Shown: one piece after another, positions 11,154 to 23,354 of the stretch
Layout of the letters: each line of letters opens with the position of its first letter
How positions within the stretch are numbered: the first letter of the stretch is position 1
Assembly (NCBI GenBank): GCA_963930655.1
Contig: OZ005617.1
Coordinates: forward strand, 15,280,068-15,344,067
Source: Myrica gale
Lineage: Eukaryota > Streptophyta > Magnoliopsida > Fagales > Myricaceae
Direction: 5' to 3'
Length of the DNA: 64,000 nt
The notes under the pieces: model-generated
Told to the model about the DNA's origin: nothing
The model's database searches: none
The model's input: the letters and a program-made list of their open reading frames with translations, nothing else
Translations under genes and position numbers: made by a program

Positions 11154-12586
11154 TCATAATTTAATTACGAAATAAAAATATACATAAACCATACCAAAAA
11201 TGGGATTATCAACCACAAATATGATAATATAAAGACACATAATTGTTCGAAAGTCTAAAATAAACATAACATAAATGACAATAACATAAACATAAATATA
11301 TGACAAAATAATTGTTTGAACATCTGAACTACTTGGACTTCTTCTTCTCTTGGCCAGGAAGCCCTCCAGGATATCATCTATCTTGTTCATGATTTTTTCC
11401 CGACTCTTCTTCAACTCCTTCTGTTGTTCCTACTGCCTTAAATCAATCTCATCAATTCTCTTTTGCATGTCTGTGACGCTGGTGATGATGGGAGTGATGA
11501 ACGTTTTGACTGTACCGACAATGCGGCGCTCTATGTCCCCCACAAGGATCTGCTGGTGGCGGCTGATAATGATTGCTCCAATGGGAGACTTGGCCGGACC
11601 TCAACAGCCCGACCTATATCCTCGGGCTGCAGAGGAGCAGCTACTGCAGCTCGACGTGGTGATGCTTGTCCATGTGAGAAGTTGCGTTGAGCTGTGACAT
11701 TGAGATAGCGGTTGGCTCATTACGCCCAACCACTACCCCAGAATCCAACATAAGCCGAGTCAACATCACACTGTGTGTAGACACTCCTTAGCCGTTGACC
11801 AAGCCTCTGCCCGGATCGTCTAGAAAATGAGCAGAGGGAGATCAATCGACTCTAACCACTCCACCATCATCATCAGCTATGCTCGGGGGGTGGTGCACTC
11901 TGTATGATGTTGACGCGGGTAAATGTTATGACAGAATATCAGGTCGAGCATGCGTCAAAACACAAGCAGAGACTTCCGCACCGCTGATGACTGTACAAAA
12001 TAGTGATACTCTCCCGTCATCAATCAGAAGAACTCCTCATTTGGCAAAAGAACTGTGGGCTGGACAACAAGACAAGCCCCCGATCGCCTTTGAATGCAAT
12101 GAAATCGGCCAGGATATTAGCGGAAATCCTGATACGAACTCCTCGGATGGCAACCTCTCACTCCTCGGCGTTGGTGTCAATCTCCGTCAATGAATCATAA
12201 AATTGTTGGATCAGGAGTATGTATGACAGGCTGGTCCAAGAGAGAATGTGCTCACAATCATGGTGGCGAAGATTTGGTGGATATTGCGGCCCTCAAAATA
12301 TAAGTCGCAGAAGTCCGTAGTGCAAACAAACCTCTCGACCACAAGTCGCAGAAGTCTCAAAAAGGTTTTTTTACAGGAAATTTCCTTCCAAAAACGCTTA
12401 ATTATTTTTGTGGACGGATTATTCCCTTCCCGAAAAAAAATCTTCGCAAAAAAATGCTTTTGGGACGGTTTGAATTTTCGTCCCAAAAACAACACTTTCA
12501 CTTTCTTTTTAGGACAGGTTACCAAAGAGTATTTTTTGAGACAGATTTTTTTGAGTCTGTAATAAAAAGTCAAATTTATTGTAGTG
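11154..12586 (-). mobile_element. CACTA-type element remnant ending at 12586
   Basis: The right end reads AAATTTATTGTAGTG, reverse complement CACTACAATAAATTT, close to the CACTA termini at 3515 and 26601. The 250 bp before it holds inverted GGGACGGTTT/CGTCCC-type motifs typical of subterminal regions. Between 11330 and 12330 the GC content rises sharply and the minus strand carries decayed transposon protein (see 12092-12330). The left end was not recognised, so the start is only where the coding-like sequence begins. Confidence 0.55.
12092..12330 (-). pseudogene. Transposase_32-like plant transposon protein, decayed
   Basis: On the minus strand one frame contains DFCDLYFEGRN (about 12291-12316), matching DFYDLRFEGQM of the copy at 23263-23283. 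Another frame contains IRGVRIRISANILADFIAF (12092-12157), which fits the VRG..V.FS...+..FLG pattern of the putative plant transposon protein family often linked to CACTA elements. The two parts are in different frames and stops intervene, so the gene is broken. Function of this family is not established. Confidence 0.45.
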
Positions 12587-15360
12587 CTTTGATGTATACT
12601 TCGTTTATAGCCACCGACAATTTGTTATCATCCAAACAAAAGATTAATTTTAAATGTCCATCATTTGATAAAGTTCATGTGACATACAGATGAGGTAGAA
12701 TACAAGCAAGCGTAATTTTCCTCCTAAACAGGATTTTCTATGGTTCATTGAAAATTTCTATGTTCACGATAATTTCCAGATGCATTAATTTTAAGACCAT
12801 GTCTGCGAAACCTAAGAAACACTGAGTTTATTAATATCGACAATCGGACAAACAAAGAGATTGAATTTGGCCCAATATGAATATTTCAAGCTAGAACTGA
12901 ACCACCTGACCTGGGCCCAAGTTGGATCGCCATTGCATCTCTTATTTAACTATTAACTATTAACTATTAACTATTACTTTCGTACACAGTTCACGAGTCG
13001 CAGAATCCTACAGGAGAGAAAGAGAGAGAGAGCGCCCACTTTGTTGTTCACCTATTGTTTCAAGGAAAACTGGCAAGAAATAAATGGAGGACAAATTTTT
13101 TTTTTTGCTAAATAATGGAGAGACATATATGATCGCTAATTGGAGAAGTAGAATCTTGTATGATTTCTTAATTTATTTCTTCTAGAAACTGTTCCAATAT
13201 TCTCATTGGGGCCAAGACAACTCGTGTTCTAGAAACTGCATATGGTCGTGTCACGGAAGTATCTTGTCCCCCCAGTAGAATGCCACCGTACTAAAGGGGC
13301 TTTGGATGTTTATTCTCTCTTCAAAAAGTGATCTAAATCCCTTTTATATATATCATACGAATAGGAAGACAATTGGTGCAGTACCTCTACAAATACCTAC
13401 CCTAGGCTTCAGGGCCCCCAATCAGTTCCAGCATAGTTCTGAACCCAAACATCTGCATGCATATGCAATTTTCGATTGGTAGGTGAATAGCTGGAACAGC
13501 TTGAGGCTAGCTGTAGTAGTCGATCAACAATACGTACGATCCACATAAGTACTCCACTTGTAGCTTTGGTCTTCCATATTCTGGGGATATAAAGGTCTTG
13601 ACGGCAACGAAGGATGGATGGTGGACTATTTTGTCGAAGACGGCCATTTTAAAATAGCAGCGTTAGGTAAGTTGAATTGAAAATACATTCTGAAGTCAAT
13701 AATTCTCATCATATCCCAATATGATCTGCAAGCATGAAAATGAAAAGACAAGTACTTGTCTCTCTAATCCATTTGCTTCACATGAGGCCGCCATGCACTA
13801 ACTAAAGCACTTTACAGTTCAACAATATTGATGCGAATAGGCTAATCCAGACGTGCATATATAATTTGAAAGCAATCACGATCGAAGTGCTCGTACTTGG
13901 CAAGATGATATATATAGTCCTGGCGATAAATTGCACTCTATTCTCCCCCCACTTAAATTGAAGGGTTTAATTTCTCCAGAGTACTGTTTTGTTTTCTATT
14001 CACCTATCCGATCAAAAACGAAGAGCTCATGCTTGTGACAACGAAAATAAGGATTAATGCATGCACTTGTGGTTTCCAAATAAAACTTCACCACTTGCTG
14101 CATAGTTCTGCTGCGTGGAAGTTCTTCGCAGCCATTGCTTCTTCGCATTTTTGCTCATTCATTAATTGTTCCAAGTAAAACGCCACCATGTATGTTGAAG
14201 ACGATTGGAAAGGAAGATATATCAAAGCAAGAAGCTCTGTGTACTATTCGGAATATTAATTCTCAGCCTTTGTTATAACCTAGTTTACTCCATAACTACA
14301 CTTATAAGAGGGATAAATAGATGTTATCTATCACAATTAAAATTTTTATAACAAAAATCCAATCACACAAAGAGACAAGATTTTGTTGACTAAGTGAAAA
14401 ACTTTTGAAGTAAGCTTTAAAGGAAAAACCACTTTGGGCTACTGCGACACTCGAAATTTACTAAGAAGAAATTATTACAAACAATGATTCAAATACTAGA
14501 AAATCTTATTGCTGACTCTGACAACCTTGATTTAATAATCTTACTTCGACCGCTCCGTGCGGCAACCACTCCATACCTCTGAGGTTATTCGTGTGAACTC
14601 TTCACTAAAAACTTCACAAGAAGAACCTTGTTCTTCAACACCGAAGCTCCAACAACCAAACTCATTTAGTACTCTGAAGCCTTTGCAACAGAAGGTTGGA
14701 TTAAATGGTCATTGTATGGGAGAAAAACTGTTCGATTTAAGTCAGGAATCACCAAGGAATTTTTTTTTTTTTTAGTGGGCTCAAGGAAACTCAAGAACAA
14801 TCTCCTTAGGGTTAAGAGATGGTGTCACCCAGAACAAAAAGTTACATTAAGTTTCACAAGGAATAGGATTTGAAAAGTAGGACTTTTTTAAATCTTTGGT
14901 TCAGGCAAGGCAGGATCGAGCGGCGGTCGGGCGAGCTTTTCTGTGAAGACTTCACTTGAGCTAGCTGTTGCTTTTGCTCTTTTGTGTCCCTTGTGGTAAA
15001 AAAAAAAAAAAAAAGCTGCTACGACACATCCCTCACTTATCTATAAACTACGACCTCATGCATAAAGGAACTTTGCTCTTTGTCATATCGTCAATTCTCT
15101 CGAAACCTTAAAGCTGCTGTTGTGAGTTTCCCTTTTTTCCTGCGCTGCTGGTGTGAGTTTCGATAACACGTTCTATGTTTTATTCAAGAGTGACGGTAAG
15201 GAATTAGTGGGCAGCACATGTTAAATGACCAATTTGAAGTTTAAGCTGATGAAAATGGGTCAATTTACTCATCTAATTTCGTACCATAGAACGACTAGCA
15301 ATCTAATGCTTGGAAGGAAAAAAAAAACTAAACCAAAAAAGAAGCAAGCAGGGAAAAACA
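12587..15360. other. Long interval without a supported gene
   Basis: No open frame longer than about 70 codons and no motif I recognise. It contains a 7 bp TTAACTA tandem repeat (about 12945-12976), a GA-rich simple repeat (about 13015-13033) and poly-A/poly-T runs near 14761 and 15000. It could hold regulatory DNA of the CLE gene at 15431, which is transcribed leftward, so this interval lies downstream of that gene. Confidence 0.5.
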
Positions 15361-15430
15361 AGAAAAAACAGCCTCTCTAGTTAAAAGCTTCGACACGTAG
15401 GCTGCGTCACAGTTTCCAGGCTATGACACA

Positions 15431-15679
15431 TTAGTGATGATGAGGATCAGGTCCTCCGGGGCTTATTCGATCAGGCACATAAAGGCTTGAAATTAGTTCC
15501 TGTCTTCGAATGCTTTCTTTCAACACTTCTTTGATACTCTCCGTCAACGCTTCTCTGGTATTCCTCACGAATACAAGGTGGCGCCTATAAGAAAATGGAT
15601 CAGAAGAAAGTGCTTCACCGCATAAAAATGACAGCAAAACAATTAGGACAAGGCATAACGAGAACCTCCATCCTGCCAT
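15431..15679 (-). CDS. CLE: CLE (CLAVATA3/ESR-related) signalling peptide precursor
   Basis: Intronless gene for an 82-residue precursor of a secreted plant peptide hormone. Residues 1 to about 25 (MAGWRFSLCLVLIVLLSFLC and onward) form a hydrophobic signal peptide. A variable, charged middle follows, and the C-terminus is the 12-residue CLE motif RISPGGPDPHHH (residues 71-82) directly before the stop. CLE peptides are cut from the precursor, often hydroxylated and arabinosylated on the central prolines, and bind leucine-rich-repeat receptor kinases of the CLV1/BAM type outside the cell. The PGGPDP core puts it nearest the Arabidopsis CLE1-CLE7 group, several members of which respond to nutrients in roots; that role is inferred here. 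The start is a real ATG with a TATA-like box 63-71 bases upstream. A second CLE gene with the same orientation lies at 29418. Confidence 0.92.
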   Translation of the reverse strand: MAGWRFSLCLVLIVLLSFLCGEALSSDPFSYRRHLVFVRNTREALTESIKEVLKESIRRQELISSLYVPDRISPGGPDPHHH

Positions 15680-15741
15680 TGTAGAAGTTTAGGTCTCCAA
15701 AATTGCTGTGAGTGCAGAGACTGAGAGCTGCTTTGGTAGGA

Positions 15742-15750
15742 CTTATATAG
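15742..15750 (-). promoter_or_regulatory. TATA box of the 15431-15679 CLE gene
   Basis: The minus strand reads CTATATAAGT here, a close match to the plant TATA consensus, 63-71 bases upstream of the ATG. That spacing leaves room for a leader of about 30-40 bases. No other TATA-like run lies between it and the start codon. Confidence 0.6.
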
Positions 15751-15875
15751 ACCTCCGTTTGCATAGCATTCTCTATAATAATAAAATAGGAAGGGACAAA
15801 TTTTAGTTGCGGAGGATAGCACTTCGGCGAGTGATCATTGATCAGTGGGAATACAAAAAGTCTAGTAGTGGACAC

Positions 15876-17490
15876 TGTTCAATAACCGACTCTTATCGTC
15901 TTCTTTTCCGTCTTTCCTGCTCACGTTTTGCTCGGAGGCCAGCTACTGTCTAACCATGAATACATGAAATTTCAATGCCGACATTAATGGTCCCAAAGAC
16001 GCCTTTCTCTGTATAGTAAAGCCATGTGTCTGTTTTTAGCCGCCCTTTTAGCTTAATTTCTCGGAACAATGGAATTGATCCCACCAACGTCTAGAAAGGG
16101 TCCAAATATAAATAAAGAATATACTTTGCGTCTATCCTTAGTCATTGATGATCTCTTCCCTGCCTCGTCAACGGACAAATCAAGAAAAGAAGCGTACACG
16201 TGCCAATTCCTGATTCCTGGCCTTAATTCATTTTTTTTTTGTTAAAACGGCCTTATGCATTTAGGTTATTGCTGAAAAGGCAATGAACTTTCTTCAATGA
16301 GCTTGGTGTATGACCGGTTGAGCTACTTGGGGGGCCACTATTACATTACATTTCTGCTTCTTTCCAAAGTTGAAATCCTTTTGACTAATTTTTAACTGCA
16401 GATTCGATCTTACTATTTTCTTCTTGTTCTCTTTTCCATTATCTGTCTTGTTCGTTTGGAGATCCTCCAAAGGGCAAAGTGTACACTCGTTCTAAGCGAA
16501 TACTAACCTGATGAACTTAACCAAAAAATATATATAAATATACACACACAATGATGGTACACTGATCAGCCTCGGAAAAAATGGAGTGGAAACATGACAT
16601 AATTCACATAAGAACATTAATAACGCAGATCATGGACCCCCAACTTCGACTACTGTCTTTGAGAGAGCATGTGTGTTGTCGAAGTGACCTCAAAAGTCAA
16701 ATTGAAACATCCCATCATGACCGATGCCTTGATCATTAATCGCAGTTTCGTGGACAACTCCAATTTGTTCTAACCAAACTTTTGCGCATGGCCTGCAGGC
16801 ATGTACAAATATCACATAGGGAAGTTAATTTGATAGTGCAAAATGATATGCTAAATTTGAAGATAACCGGCCACAAAGGTCTGGATTTATATTGTCCGCC
16901 CAAAAGGGTCAAAATCAAAGAAATCCAAACATTAAGCACAACAGGATTAGTCAACCAAGAGATCAACAACCCACAAAGGTAAAGTTTCCACAATAAGATA
17001 CAAATGACAAAAGGAAAACCGCCCAAAAAGGCCACATTACGTGGCGGTTGGAAGACGGACCCGAGAAAGAAGTAACATGGGAAAGGTGGGAAATTCAGTA
17101 TAAAAGGAAACACAAAAGAGAAGAAAGGTACGCAATTCAAAACAAAATAATTTTTTATCCAAAGAAATAAGATATAGAATAGCTAACTTAATCATAGGAG
17201 GATTCACTCTTGGTGAAAGGGGCTTTTGTTCAAACTGTGGAAGAAAAATTTGCGAGAAGACGGAAGTGTATTTATTTCGAATAGTCTTTATAAATCAACA
17301 GATTCATTATAAAATGTTCCAAAATTGACAATTTATCAGACTACTACAACAACAAAAAAACGTCGACAGTGCTTGATCTCTCAATTATATGGAGATGCTT
17401 TAAATTAAGTAAATTTGGTGCTGCATCCAGATACGCTCTTTCATGAGGTTGTCTTTGACAATCAATACAAAGAAATGCGCGTTCCACTCT
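15876..17490. other. Interval without a supported gene
   Basis: Upstream of the CLE gene. A 134-codon hydrophobic frame on the minus strand (16736-17140) has no motif and no supporting context. A weak tRNA A-box-like phrase (TAGCTCAACCGGTCATACAC on the minus strand, near 16300) has no B box. Nothing else stands out. Confidence 0.45.
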
Positions 17491-17491
17491 A

Positions 17492-17795
17492 GGTTATGTT
17501 CGTGTTGAGTAATGTAAGATTTTAGAGAAGTTGTGAATTTTTATGTTGAATAGTATTTTATTGGTGTGTGTGTAAAGTGGAGAGATAAATGATTTGATGT
17601 AATTGTTTAATAAAAAAATATTAGAGTTATGTGAAAAAGTATAGAGAGAGAAAATTTATGTTGAATAAAAAATTAAAAAATTGTTGGAGATTGTGTAAAA
17701 TGTATAGGTGTTTGTGTTTGAATTCTAAATATGTTTGGTGGTAGATTTGTGAATATATTTAGAATTCTGAAAAAAGTGTGAAAACGAACATATCC
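17492..17795 (+). mobile_element. MITE, copy 1 of a ~305 bp family
   Basis: The ends GGTTATGTTCGTGTT and GAAAACGAACATATCC form imperfect terminal inverted repeats of about 15 bp. The interior is AT-rich and non-coding. The whole element recurs, inverted and about 95% alike by eye, at 47302-47608 inside intron 2 of the SPD1-like gene. No convincing target-site duplication is seen for this copy, so the superfamily is open. Confidence 0.8.
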
Positions 17796-18309
17796 ATTTA
17801 AGAAAATCTAAACCCTTGAAATCAATGAAGAAGTCAAATTTTTACACTATATAGAAAAATATTACCCAATAAACTTAAATTTTTTAACCAAGGTTAGATT
17901 GACTACTAAACAAGATAAAAAAAATTAATAATACAATCTGACATTAATCATTAATGTATTGATTCCTAAGTCAAATGCCCCGTCCCCGTACGACTTATAT
18001 GTATCATGTAATCGATATTCAAACATTATCCCAACCTTAGTATATATATATATATATTTATAATATGAGACTTATGCTTTAAAAATTTCCACAGAATTTT
18101 CCCTCAGTCCCTAGATACATTCTTACAACATTGAGCATAAACACCCACCATTTAAGGTGAGTGTGTAAGCTCAATGTTGAATGTGTATATGAAGGACAAA
18201 AGGAAATTTACATTGAAATTTCTAAACACAACTGTCACAATAGCAGATACAATTGCGCACATAAGGGATATTGTAAAATCAAACTATCTATAACGTAAAA
18301 AATTCAAAA

Positions 18310-18344
18310 ATTACACCGAGTTCGTTATTCGAACTCCGTGTAAT
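18310..18344. repeat. Short perfect-looking hairpin
   Basis: ATTACACCGAGTTCG and CGAACTCCGTGTAAT form a 15 bp inverted repeat with one mismatch around a 5 bp loop. It sits at the edge of the CGTTCGGACG-rich sequence and may be part of that element. A role as terminator or RNA precursor is not supported. Confidence 0.6.
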
Positions 18345-18359
18345 TCTTAAACATGGCAA

Positions 18360-19140
18360 AAGCTACTAAATGAATCCATGAAACATAACAGCAAAATCGT
18401 TCGAACGGAGTCATAACCATCCGAACCATACATACGAGCGTTCGGACGTTTATAGCAAAGCGTCCAAAACAAACAAAAGCGTCCCGACAGACCATAATCC
18501 GTCTGAACTACGATTATCAAACAACACTGTTCTTCGACGAACAGATGCCAAAATCACCACAAATTCATGTAAAAATCAACTCAAATCACAAACACTTCAA
18601 TATAAACACATCACAACCAACCCAAAACTTCATTGCTATAATTTTAGACCCTAAAAATTTGAAAAACACTAACATCAAATGCAATCCAATGTGAAATCAC
18701 AAATGAGTTGCTTCTTCTACACCCTTTTCAATGAGATTAGACGCCCAAAATCAACTCTCCTCTTCTCCTCTTGCTCAAATTACTCGTTTTCTAAGTGTTT
18801 TGATGTTTTTGCTATACTGTCTGCGATTTCCTATCTTTCATACGCATAAACACCGTTCAGACACCAAAAAGAGAGTTCAAACGCCTACATATATAAGTTT
18901 TCGAGGGAATCGTTGCCAACTAAAAATTTTTATACCGTCTGAAAGGCGTATTTTACGTCTGTACGCTAACTTACAATTTACGACACCGTTATATAAATCT
19001 TCAAACAACAGCGTCTCATCATAAATGAACACGTCCGGACAGGATACTTTTCGTCCAGCCAATTTTCTTTCACAATATGACACTGTTCGACCTTACAGTA
19101 AATAGTCCAGATGGTTATATGTTCGTCCGATGATTTTTTA
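18360..19140 (-). mobile_element. CACTA-related fragment with CGTTCGGACG motifs
   Basis: Motifs such as CGTTCGAACG (18398), CGTTCGGACG (18439) and CGTCCGGAC (19032) cluster here around an AC-rich stretch laid out like 840-1200 and 23940-24250 of the two larger CACTA copies. The fragment is cut on the right by the long-TIR element that starts near 19160. It could be the other subterminal end of the element ending at 26601, split by that insertion; I could not confirm this. Confidence 0.45.
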
Positions 19141-20513
19141 CGGTCTAATTTTTTTTTTCTTTTTATTCCTGCCAATCTTTGGGGTTTGAACTTTTCCCAA
19201 ACTGGTCTATGGGGTTTCATTCGTTCAACAGAGGTCTCTGGGCTTTGTCTATTTTTTAAGGCCTTTCGTCAAGTCAGATTCAGCTCCATGATGGAAAACG
19301 CAGATGTGGTCTTTTAATCCACGTCATCAGTCCTTCACGATGAGACACGCGTCCAATTGACATTTTAGCACTCCATGTCAGCTTAAGTCACATCTGTCAC
19401 GTCAGCGAACAATATTATTTGTTGGCTTATTTCCCTCTGCCCCCTCGCATAACACACGAACCCTAACAGATTATCCCCCATTTAGATCTTGCGACCCAAG
19501 ACGAGCGATACCTCCCAAATACCTCAGATTCCACCGAATAGCACCACCAAACAAGCGGCGTCATCAACGTTCGTTTTAGTAACAGTTGTATGAAATTTGC
19601 ATATTTTTTCACAGTTTTCATGGTTTCTATTGTCTGAAATAGGGGAACTGTTGTGCAGTTGGTAGTACCTTATATAGACATTTTCTTCCGTTATTTCCTT
19701 GAGATGGGTCTGTTTAGGAAGGTTGGTTACATTATATTTATTACAGTTGTTTTTTACAGATCCCCTTTTTCTATTGCGTTGAATGGTTCTTTCCCACATC
19801 ATTTGATTTCTTCCAACATAGAACGCAACCACCTTTTTATTCTGGCCAATTAGCTTCTATTTGATTTTTATTCTAACTCTGATCATGCTAATTGTACAAA
19901 TTTTTTTTGGAATAGGTCCATGACAGATTGTTCTTAGCTCGCTAGCCTTGATGATTAATATATTTTTATTTTATTTTATGATTGCAGAGATGTTCCTAAC
20001 CACCTACATTACCGCGTAGATCACCGCATAAGAAATCCAACACCAACCCCCATTTCAGAGCCACTCAATGATAACCAACACGTGGAAGATGACATTTTGG
20101 ATGTTGTTATATGACACTGTTTTTTGAAACTGGATGTTATGGCATTTGATGGTCATGTAATTTGATGCTCATGTATTGGAGAAACTTCATTTTGATGTAG
20201 TTATTAGATTGGGAGATGGATGATGGAATCTGATGTGTTATGTATTTTGGATTTGTAAATCAGATTATGGAAATGAATGACGATGACAATGTATTTTGAG
20301 TAGTTATGGCCAGATTGTTATTTCAGGTTATAATGACAATGTTGAGTTGGCAATGTATTTTGAGTAAAAACTGAGTTTGACAGGTTATGGGAAATTGAGT
20401 TTGGCAAGTTAAGAGAATGACAATGTTGAGTTGGGACAAATCTATTTTGAGTTTGTGAAATTGGACCTATATTTTGAACTTTCAAACACATTTGGTTGTG
20501 ATGCATTACTTAT

Positions 20514-20744
20514 GGGGTGTTTGTGTAAGTAAAATTTTGGGGTAAAATTTTAGTAGTTATGAAAAAGTGAGAGAATAAAAAAGTGAAAAAGTTAGTAAAA
20601 AGTGAAAAAAAAATTAGAAAAAGATAAGGAGAGAATGAAAAAGTTTGTAAAAAGTGAAAAAAGTAAGAGAGAATGAGAATGAGGATGTGAAAAAGTTAAC
20701 ATTTTCGTAAAATTTTGTTAAATTTTTAGTGTAAACAAACACTA
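20514..20744. mobile_element. Short MITE with GTGTTTGT ends
   Basis: The ends GGGGTGTTTGTGTAAG and TTAGTGTAAACAAACACT form imperfect terminal inverted repeats; the interior is purine-rich with repeated AAAGTGAAAAAG and runs of AAAATTTT near both ends. Similar ends and interiors occur at 46425-46611 and 58322-58520. No clear target duplication was seen. Confidence 0.55.
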
Positions 20745-21098
20745 TGTTAGTTGGTTTTGGCTTATTGCACGTAGAATGAGCATGCAGTAACTTTTTTTAT
20801 TTCATTTGGAGTTTCTCATCATATGTTATGTATTGATGAACCATTATAAAAACAAATACAAATGGGTTTGATTCAAAACTGGACCCTACTTTCAAATAGG
20901 GTACAGTTTCAAAGTTAGCTGGTAATTACACTATTGGAGTATTCAATCTTCCCAATAACAGAAAAATAAGTTCATATTCATATATAAGGTTCATACACAT
21001 TAGAACGACACATACTACAACAACAACAATGATAACATAAACTTCAGTAATACTACAGTTCAATCTTCTCGTCCATCGATTTCAGCGTACGAATGACT

Positions 21099-21206
21099 TC
21101 AGCCATATCTTTGACGTCTCTTGAAGAAAATATTTCTTCTTTCGACATTTTCTCTATACAAACTAGGGAGGTCTAACCATTGAAAGAAATCACATCCAAC
21201 CTGAGT
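21099..21206 (-). pseudogene. zf-GRF-type coding fragment inside the long-TIR element
   Basis: On the minus strand, after TTTGTAG (a plausible splice acceptor), the frame reads TQVGCDFFQWLDLPSLYREN, then 15 more residues and a stop. The GC.FF.W.D string is the conserved second half of plant GRF-type zinc fingers, small nucleic-acid-binding domains common in plant proteins near Mutator-type transposons. The first half of the finger (CXCG....NPGRRF) was not found in the adjoining DNA, so this is an orphan exon or fragment. It may have been captured by the surrounding element. Confidence 0.45.
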
Positions 21207-22849
21207 CTACAAATCACAAGTTTATTATATGATACTTAGTAGGAAAAAAAACAAACAATATCAAAAAAATTAACAAAACTCATTCTTCATAAAGAGAAAC
21301 TGCAAACCGTTTTATTATATCGTTGACATCGAACGCAAATGTCCTACTGATATAAATAATAAATATAAATAAATAAATTTCATACTGATACGCTTCTTTG
21401 GAGCCGAAACACACATAATCACATCTCTTCCTACTAAAGTTAAGGATTTTTGTTTGCTGAATGTACTAAAGTTAAGGTTTAACAACTCAAAAATACAAAT
21501 GGGTTTTCAATGTCTTTAATGTGCGGAATAAAATAGAAACTCAAGCATTAAAACAAACGAAAATGGGCTCTGAGCTGTAAATAAGTTACACACCTTCGAC
21601 TTGAAGAATCTTAGAACTCGGTGGACAAGCTAAAGGTAAAAAAGAGCTGGAGGACACTGGACAAAGCAACTCATAACTCGCTAGAAGAATCTTTGAACTT
21701 AATAGAGAAAATGGTGAGGGAAGGTTGGGGTTTGCATTTAACTTTTGTTCTGTTGAAGGTTAAGACACATCAATTAATTTGGGGGGAAATTTGGACGACC
21801 TGGCGTGACTTAAGCTGTCATGGCGTGCTGAAATTTCAATTGGACACGTGTCTCGTTGTGAAGGGTTGGTAACGTGGATTAAAAGGACACATCTGCATTT
21901 TCCGTCATGGAGTTGGACCTAACTTCACGGAAGGCCTTAAAAAATAAGACAAAACCCAGGGACCTCTGTGGAACGATTGAAAACCCAGGGACCAGTTTGG
22001 GAAAAGTTCAAACCCCAGGAACAAGTAAGAATAAAAAGACTATTTTTTAGCTCATATCATTCAATTTATTACCAAGTTTTAAATAACCAAAGTGTGTTAA
22101 TAATATAAATATCCTTAAGTATGTTAGATAGTAGTTTCAAAGTTTGAAGGAGTGTAACAAATTAGAAACATAACATTAATTAACATGTTGTACTAAAGAT
22201 GAATAAATATATCAAATATCCTCAAAACATAATATAAACAAAATAAAATCAAATAAATCTCAATGCATGTCCTCAAAACAAAATATAAAAATAAATGTCC
22301 TCAAAACAAAATAAAAAAATAAATGTCATAATAAAATATAATATAAGGTTCTACCACTACTCCTCATCCGCGAGCTGTAGAACCTCCCGTACACGACCCG
22401 TGTGTTCTTCTATCAGCACGACCAGCTCAAACAAGGCATGTAACTCTGCAACGGATGCCACGCCCATCAGGTCTGACAGAACCACAACCACCTCCTTATT
22501 CCACTCAGTGTCTAGCTGGTCAACCTTACCCTTCAAAGCCGTCAGCTGAGTACTGATATCACTCACCATCTTATGGGCGGGCTACATGACCGATCGCATA
22601 GTCTCAGTTCCGCCACCCAACTTGATCGTTCTGCCCCAAGTTCTTGGTTCGAACTCTGTCCAAGATCCTGCCCCTCCGTCCCCTCAGGCTGCTAATGTCA
22701 TCTGCCTCTACCTGCCCGAGAGGAACTCGGCATTCGACGTGTCTAGGCCATTGAACGGGGAGAACATCACTTTTTTTTATCGAGCCAAGTGGAAGCGGCT
22801 TTGGCTCTGCCCCAAGTTCTTGGGTCTTCAACGCTCCACAACAACCAGG

Positions 22850-23354
22850 TACAAAAACTCAGCCCGGTGATAAGACAGCTCTGTCGTGTGCTTCTTCGGG
22901 TCAATGGTGGAGCATAGGATCAGGTGCATGATTAGTGTTGCATGTTGCTTCCCTCAAGAATAGTCGTATCCTTGCCCAGCATCGTCTGGAAAACCTCGGT
23001 CTTAGTTGGCCGACCCTTGTCACTCTGCTGCAGGTTAGGAAGCGCGATCAAATTCCTCTCATAGCCCAAGAATCTCGGTAGCTTGTACGGTGAGAATGTG
23101 ACCTGAACAATATAGACGGTGATCTTCATACTAGGCTCCTCAAGGTTCGTCGCCGGAAGTATAGCAGCATAGAATCCCCACACCATATTCTTCAACGCAT
23201 AGACGGTCCTCTGGAGGAACGGAAGCCAACTCGTCTGCTCCACCACCTCTAGAAGCATTTGACCCTCAAATCGAAGATCGTAGAAATCCGTCAACTGGAT
23301 ATGCCACTCAACAACAATCGAACCGGACATAATGATCGTCGTATGCTGCTCCAA
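22850..23354 (-). pseudogene. Transposase_32-like putative plant transposon protein
   Basis: The minus-strand frame 22932-23354 has no ATG at its head and reads through DFYDLRFEGQ, then VWGFYAAIL, then VTFSPYKLPRFLGYE. FYA.L followed by V.FSP..+..FLG is the signature I associate with the putative plant transposon protein family often found in CACTA and LTR elements. A further match, KKHTTELSYHRAEFLY, follows at about 22850-22920 in a shifted frame, fitting the family's TS+T..L...RA.LLY tail. So the domain is nearly complete but frameshifted. Its biochemical role is unknown. Confidence 0.55.

Larger units (their letters stand above)
19160..22045. mobile_element. Mutator-like element with ~260 bp terminal inverted repeats
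   Basis: About 19160-19425 and 21785-22045 are inverted copies of each other: both arms contain GGGGTTTGAACTTTTCCCAA, AAGGCCTT, a CACGTGTCCAATT-type block and CTTAAGTCAC in mirrored order. Very long terminal inverted repeats are characteristic of Mutator-like elements. The 2.4 kb interior has no transposase frame but does hold a zf-GRF-like coding fragment on the minus strand (21099-21206) and a short MITE (20514-20744). This fits a non-autonomous element that has picked up host coding sequence, but a clean 9 bp target duplication was not found because both borders are in T-runs. Confidence 0.7.

Noticed and set aside
12211-12573. 120-codon minus frame and its 104-codon plus-strand counterpart
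   Set aside because: Most of it lies in the inverted-motif end region of a CACTA element; only the DFCDLYFEG part is transposon protein, and the rest is chance.
16285-16330. Minus-strand TAGCTCAACCGGTCATACAC, resembling a tRNA A box
   Set aside because: No B box downstream; at most a SINE scrap.
16736-17140. 134-codon minus-strand frame rich in hydrophobic residues
   Set aside because: No recognisable domain, no promoter or splice context, and the plus strand is also partly open; composition explains the length.
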